A stretch of DNA of 6,266 nucleotides from assembly GCA_031276375.1 (NCBI GenBank), contig JAISNE010000406.1, positions 1-6,266 of the forward strand, written 5' to 3'. Under the pieces are notes generated by a model. It worked only from the letters and a program-made list of their open reading frames with translations. It did no database searches and was not told the DNA's origin. Position numbers and translations under genes: made by a program. The stretch comes from Accumulibacter sp. Its GTDB lineage: Bacteria > Pseudomonadota > Gammaproteobacteria > Burkholderiales > Rhodocyclaceae. Below, piece by piece: positions 5,951-6,266 of this stretch (positions are counted from its first letter, which is position 1; every line of letters starts with the position of its first letter).

Positions 5951-6165
5951 GGTTGAGGTGAGCGAAGCGAACCCCAACGATCATGGTAGTTGCCACCCCC
6001 TGGAAGATGAAAGAAACTTGGGGGTGGAAGGAGGCAGGGCAAGGTCGAGCTAATAGTTTGGCGATAGCACCCCGACCCCAACGTGGCCCGTTGGACAGAC
6101 GCGAACCCCGGATTGCTTCGATAGAGAGCGCACGCTTACCTATGCGGGCTGCTTGTCATTCCAAG
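5951..6165. repeat. Gene-free stretch of repeat fragments and hairpins
   Basis: No coding frame is evident. The stretch begins with a GGTTGAGGTGAGCGAAGCGA motif (5951-5970) of a kind often dispersed between proteobacterial genes. It also holds a hairpin with perfect 8-bp arms CCACCCCC (5993-6000) / GGGGGTGG (6020-6027), a second hairpin CCAACG (6078-6083) / CGTTGG (6089-6094), and short direct repeats: ACCCCAACG at 5971 and 6075, GCGAACCCC at 5967 and 6101. GGATTGCTTCG (6110-6120) also occurs at 2388-2398. Confidence 0.45.
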
Positions 6166-6266
6166 CTACGCTTGCCGACACCAGGGAGTCAAACGCGGCA
6201 GCCAACGCGGGACATTTCGTTTGTATTCCCGATAGGCTTCGCCAAAGCGTGTTTCCAGCGCTTTTT
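6166..6266 (-). CDS. C-terminal end of a probable isoprenylcysteine carboxyl methyltransferase-family protein (5'-partial)
   Basis: A minus-strand frame enters from the right edge and stops at TAG 6168-6166, showing the last 32 residues. It reads LETRFGEAYREYKRNVPRWL and then a short tail. The pattern E.RFG..Y..Y...VPRWL is typical of the C-terminus of ICMT/phospholipid-methyltransferase-like integral membrane methyltransferases, which use S-adenosylmethionine; the diagnostic upstream membrane helices are outside the window. The final PRLTPWCRQA is longer than the usual end and could reflect a changed stop. The call rests on a short motif, so it is tentative, though the coding nature looks clear. 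No terminator is apparent behind it; hairpins of the repeat region follow. Confidence 0.6.
   Translation of the reverse strand, partial: KALETRFGEAYREYKRNVPRWLPRLTPWCRQA

Noticed and set aside
6075..6120. Integron attC-like site suggested by the AACG...CGTT hairpin
   Set aside because: The arms are short and the conserved outer core sites (GTTRRRY/RYYYAAC) in the right arrangement are missing.
5951..6165. tRNA or other structured RNA gene
   Set aside because: I looked for a cloverleaf with T-arm and anticodon-arm consensus and found none; the hairpins fit repeat debris better.

Overview
The window looks like an accessory stretch of a GC-rich proteobacterial chromosome. A betaproteobacterium of the Rhodocyclaceae or Accumulibacter kind is my inference, from the codon use, the CheB type and the GC-rich palindromic repeats; I could not search to confirm it. 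Intact genes are few, and degraded genes and dispersed repeats fill the gaps between them.

Left part (1-1752, + strand): the C-terminal part of an unrecognised protein runs in from the left edge. It is followed by a complete cheB, the chemotaxis methylesterase response regulator, with a short hairpin in front of it and no other chemotaxis gene in view. Right behind cheB (1753-2184) lies the remnant of an AAA+ ATPase-like gene. It has lost its N-terminal half, carries two compensating frameshifts, and is cut off exactly where a GC-rich palindromic (REP-like) element begins (2185-2269). From 2270 to 2512 I see no gene, only a second dispersed-repeat motif and the left copy of a flanking inverted repeat.

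Centre (2460-5491): this is the most interesting part. On the minus strand a two-gene operon encodes a small ArsR-family repressor and an 821-residue four-domain sulfur protein (CoA-disulfide/polysulfide reductase, rhodanese, TusA, DsrE2). The repressor has the two-cysteine pattern of the YgaV/BigR/SqrR persulfide sensors. Its promoter has a perfect -35 box (TTGACA), a 17-bp spacer and a -10 box embedded in a perfect 8+8-bp palindrome, which is the likely operator. The sequence therefore suggests a self-regulated sulfide/persulfide response unit: sulfane sulfur would oxidise the repressor and release the promoter, and the fused enzyme would reduce, transfer and carry the sulfur. The operon lies between two inverted copies of a roughly 55-bp repeat (outer 30 bp 27/30 identical), so it may have moved, or been framed, as a cassette of about 3.0 kb.

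Right part (5470-6266, minus strand): a ParE/RelE-type toxin gene with a frameshift in a GCC-repeat tract is preceded by a PaaA2/ParD-like antitoxin gene that overlaps it by ATGA. The antitoxin start is unclear and lies against another repeat. About 220 bp of hairpins and repeat fragments follow, and the right edge holds the C-terminal end of a protein resembling the isoprenylcysteine carboxyl methyltransferase family.
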